A stretch of DNA of 15,301 nucleotides from J061 sp003695725 [NCBI: Candidatus Schekmanbacteria bacterium] (GTDB taxonomy: Bacteria; Schekmanbacteria; GWA2-38-11): positions 1 to 15,301 of the forward strand of contig RFHX01000100.1 of NCBI GenBank assembly GCA_003695725.1, written 5' to 3'. Position 1 is the first letter of the stretch. Every line of letters begins with the position of its first letter. The translations under genes were made by a program, and so were the position numbers. Positions 14,744-15,301 of this stretch are shown here, in pieces. A model generated the notes under the pieces. It was not told the origin of the DNA, ran no database searches, and worked only from the letters and a program-made list of their open reading frames with translations.

Positions 14744-15301
14744 ATGCAGGAAGTAAGGACAAATGACCTATGGATGGTATTTAAGATTATGGGAGAATTT
14801 GTTGAAGGCTTTGAAAAGCTTTCAAAGATTGGACCAGCAGTATCAGTCTTTGGAGGCGCTAGAATAAAAAGGGGAAGCAAATATTATAAGCTTGCAGTTA
14901 CGGTTACAGAATATCTATCGAAGGAAGGATTTTCAATAATTACAGGCGGAGGTCCCGGAATAATGGAAGCAGGCAACAAAGGAGCCAAAAAGGGGAAGGG
15001 AATGTCTGTAGGGCTCAATATAAATCTTCCTTTCGAACAAATTCCAAATAAATACTCTGAGATGAAATTGGATTTTGACCACTTTTTTGCCAGAAAAGTA
15101 ATGTTCGCAAAGTATGCAATAGGATATATTATATTCCCGGGAGGCTTTGGCACTCTTGATGAAGCCTTCGAAGCTCTAACTTTAATACAAACAGGCAAAA
15201 TATCAAATTTTCCTGTAATTTTTATGGGGAAAAAATTCTGGTCAGGCCTTTTCAGATGGATAAAAAACAGTATGCTTCGTGAAGGAACTATCGAAGAAAG
15301 A
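14744..15301 (+). CDS. LOG-family (TIGR00730-type) protein, 3' end cut off
   Basis: A Rossmann-fold protein of the LOG/'lysine decarboxylase-like' family. Characterised members hydrolyse nucleoside 5'-monophosphates such as cytokinin riboside monophosphate to release the base; true lysine decarboxylase activity is not expected. The first 186 codons are open to the window edge with no stop. Visible motifs are VSVFGGAR (33-40), GGGPGIMEA (68-76), an R-K pair (R117-K118) followed by M120, and the signature PGGFGTLDE (132-140), whose Glu and Arg partners are catalytic in the family. The N-terminal helical extension (1-30) marks the longer subtype, usually about 220-230 residues, so roughly 40 residues are missing. 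AAAGGAGA (14729-14736) eight bases before the ATG fixes the start. The substrate cannot be assigned. Confidence 0.9.
   Translation, partial: MQEVRTNDLWMVFKIMGEFVEGFEKLSKIGPAVSVFGGARIKRGSKYYKLAVTVTEYLSKEGFSIITGGGPGIMEAGNKGAKKGKGMSVGLNINLPFEQIPNKYSEMKLDFDHFFARKVMFAKYAIGYIIFPGGFGTLDEAFEALTLIQTGKISNFPVIFMGKKFWSGLFRWIKNSMLREGTIEER

Overview
This AT-rich window comes from a Gram-negative bacterium with type IV pili. It carries a complete pilMNOPQ set including an outer-membrane secretin, lipoprotein and Sec signal peptides, an outer-membrane beta-barrel relic and a DUF4124 protein. Type IV pilus genes interleaved with shikimate-pathway genes (aroQ and aroC here) recall the pil-aro neighbourhoods of Geobacter-like Deltaproteobacteria and of Gammaproteobacteria (pilMNOPQ-aroK-aroB). 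A deltaproteobacterial, Nitrospirota-like or related candidate lineage is plausible, but the sequence alone does not fix the taxon.

Layout. On the + strand, 160-1702 holds aroQ (type II dehydroquinase) followed 7 bp later by an M24 Xaa-Pro-type aminopeptidase, behind a recognisable promoter. On the - strand, 3503-1747 holds aroC (chorismate synthase) and a short secreted coiled-coil DUF4124 protein whose ribosome-binding site overlaps the aroC stop. A strong rho-independent terminator (about 3577-3608) separates these from a long - strand operon running from 13589 down to 3626: pilM, pilN, pilO, pilP, pilQ, an unrecognised secreted 212-residue protein, and a 1477-residue secreted protein. The large protein is built of Big-1/invasin-type Ig-like domains, six exact 12-residue acidic (Ca-binding-like) repeats, and six fibronectin type III domains. 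A near-consensus promoter lies just upstream of pilM, and I see no terminator before the end of the giant gene, so one transcript of about 10 kb is likely.

Divergently from pilM, on the + strand, lies a gene for a secreted beta-barrel protein of the MetA-pathway/'transporter' type, interrupted by one in-frame TAA (13794-14531). It is followed by a LOG-family (lysine-decarboxylase-like) gene that runs off the window edge at 15301. That gene has a 24-bp near-perfect palindrome directly upstream.

How the genes fit together. PilM (cytoplasmic actin-like), PilN and PilO (inner-membrane coiled-coil partners), PilP (periplasmic connector) and PilQ (outer-membrane secretin) form the alignment subcomplex of the pilus machine. 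The two extra genes at the 3' end of the operon encode exported proteins with no membrane anchor. The inference is that they are surface or extracellular partners made together with the pilus channel. This, together with an apparent shift of the lipid anchor from PilP to PilQ, is the most novel-looking part of the window. No pilin, pilus ATPase, PilC or prepilin peptidase gene is present here. No gap between genes exceeds about 215 bases.
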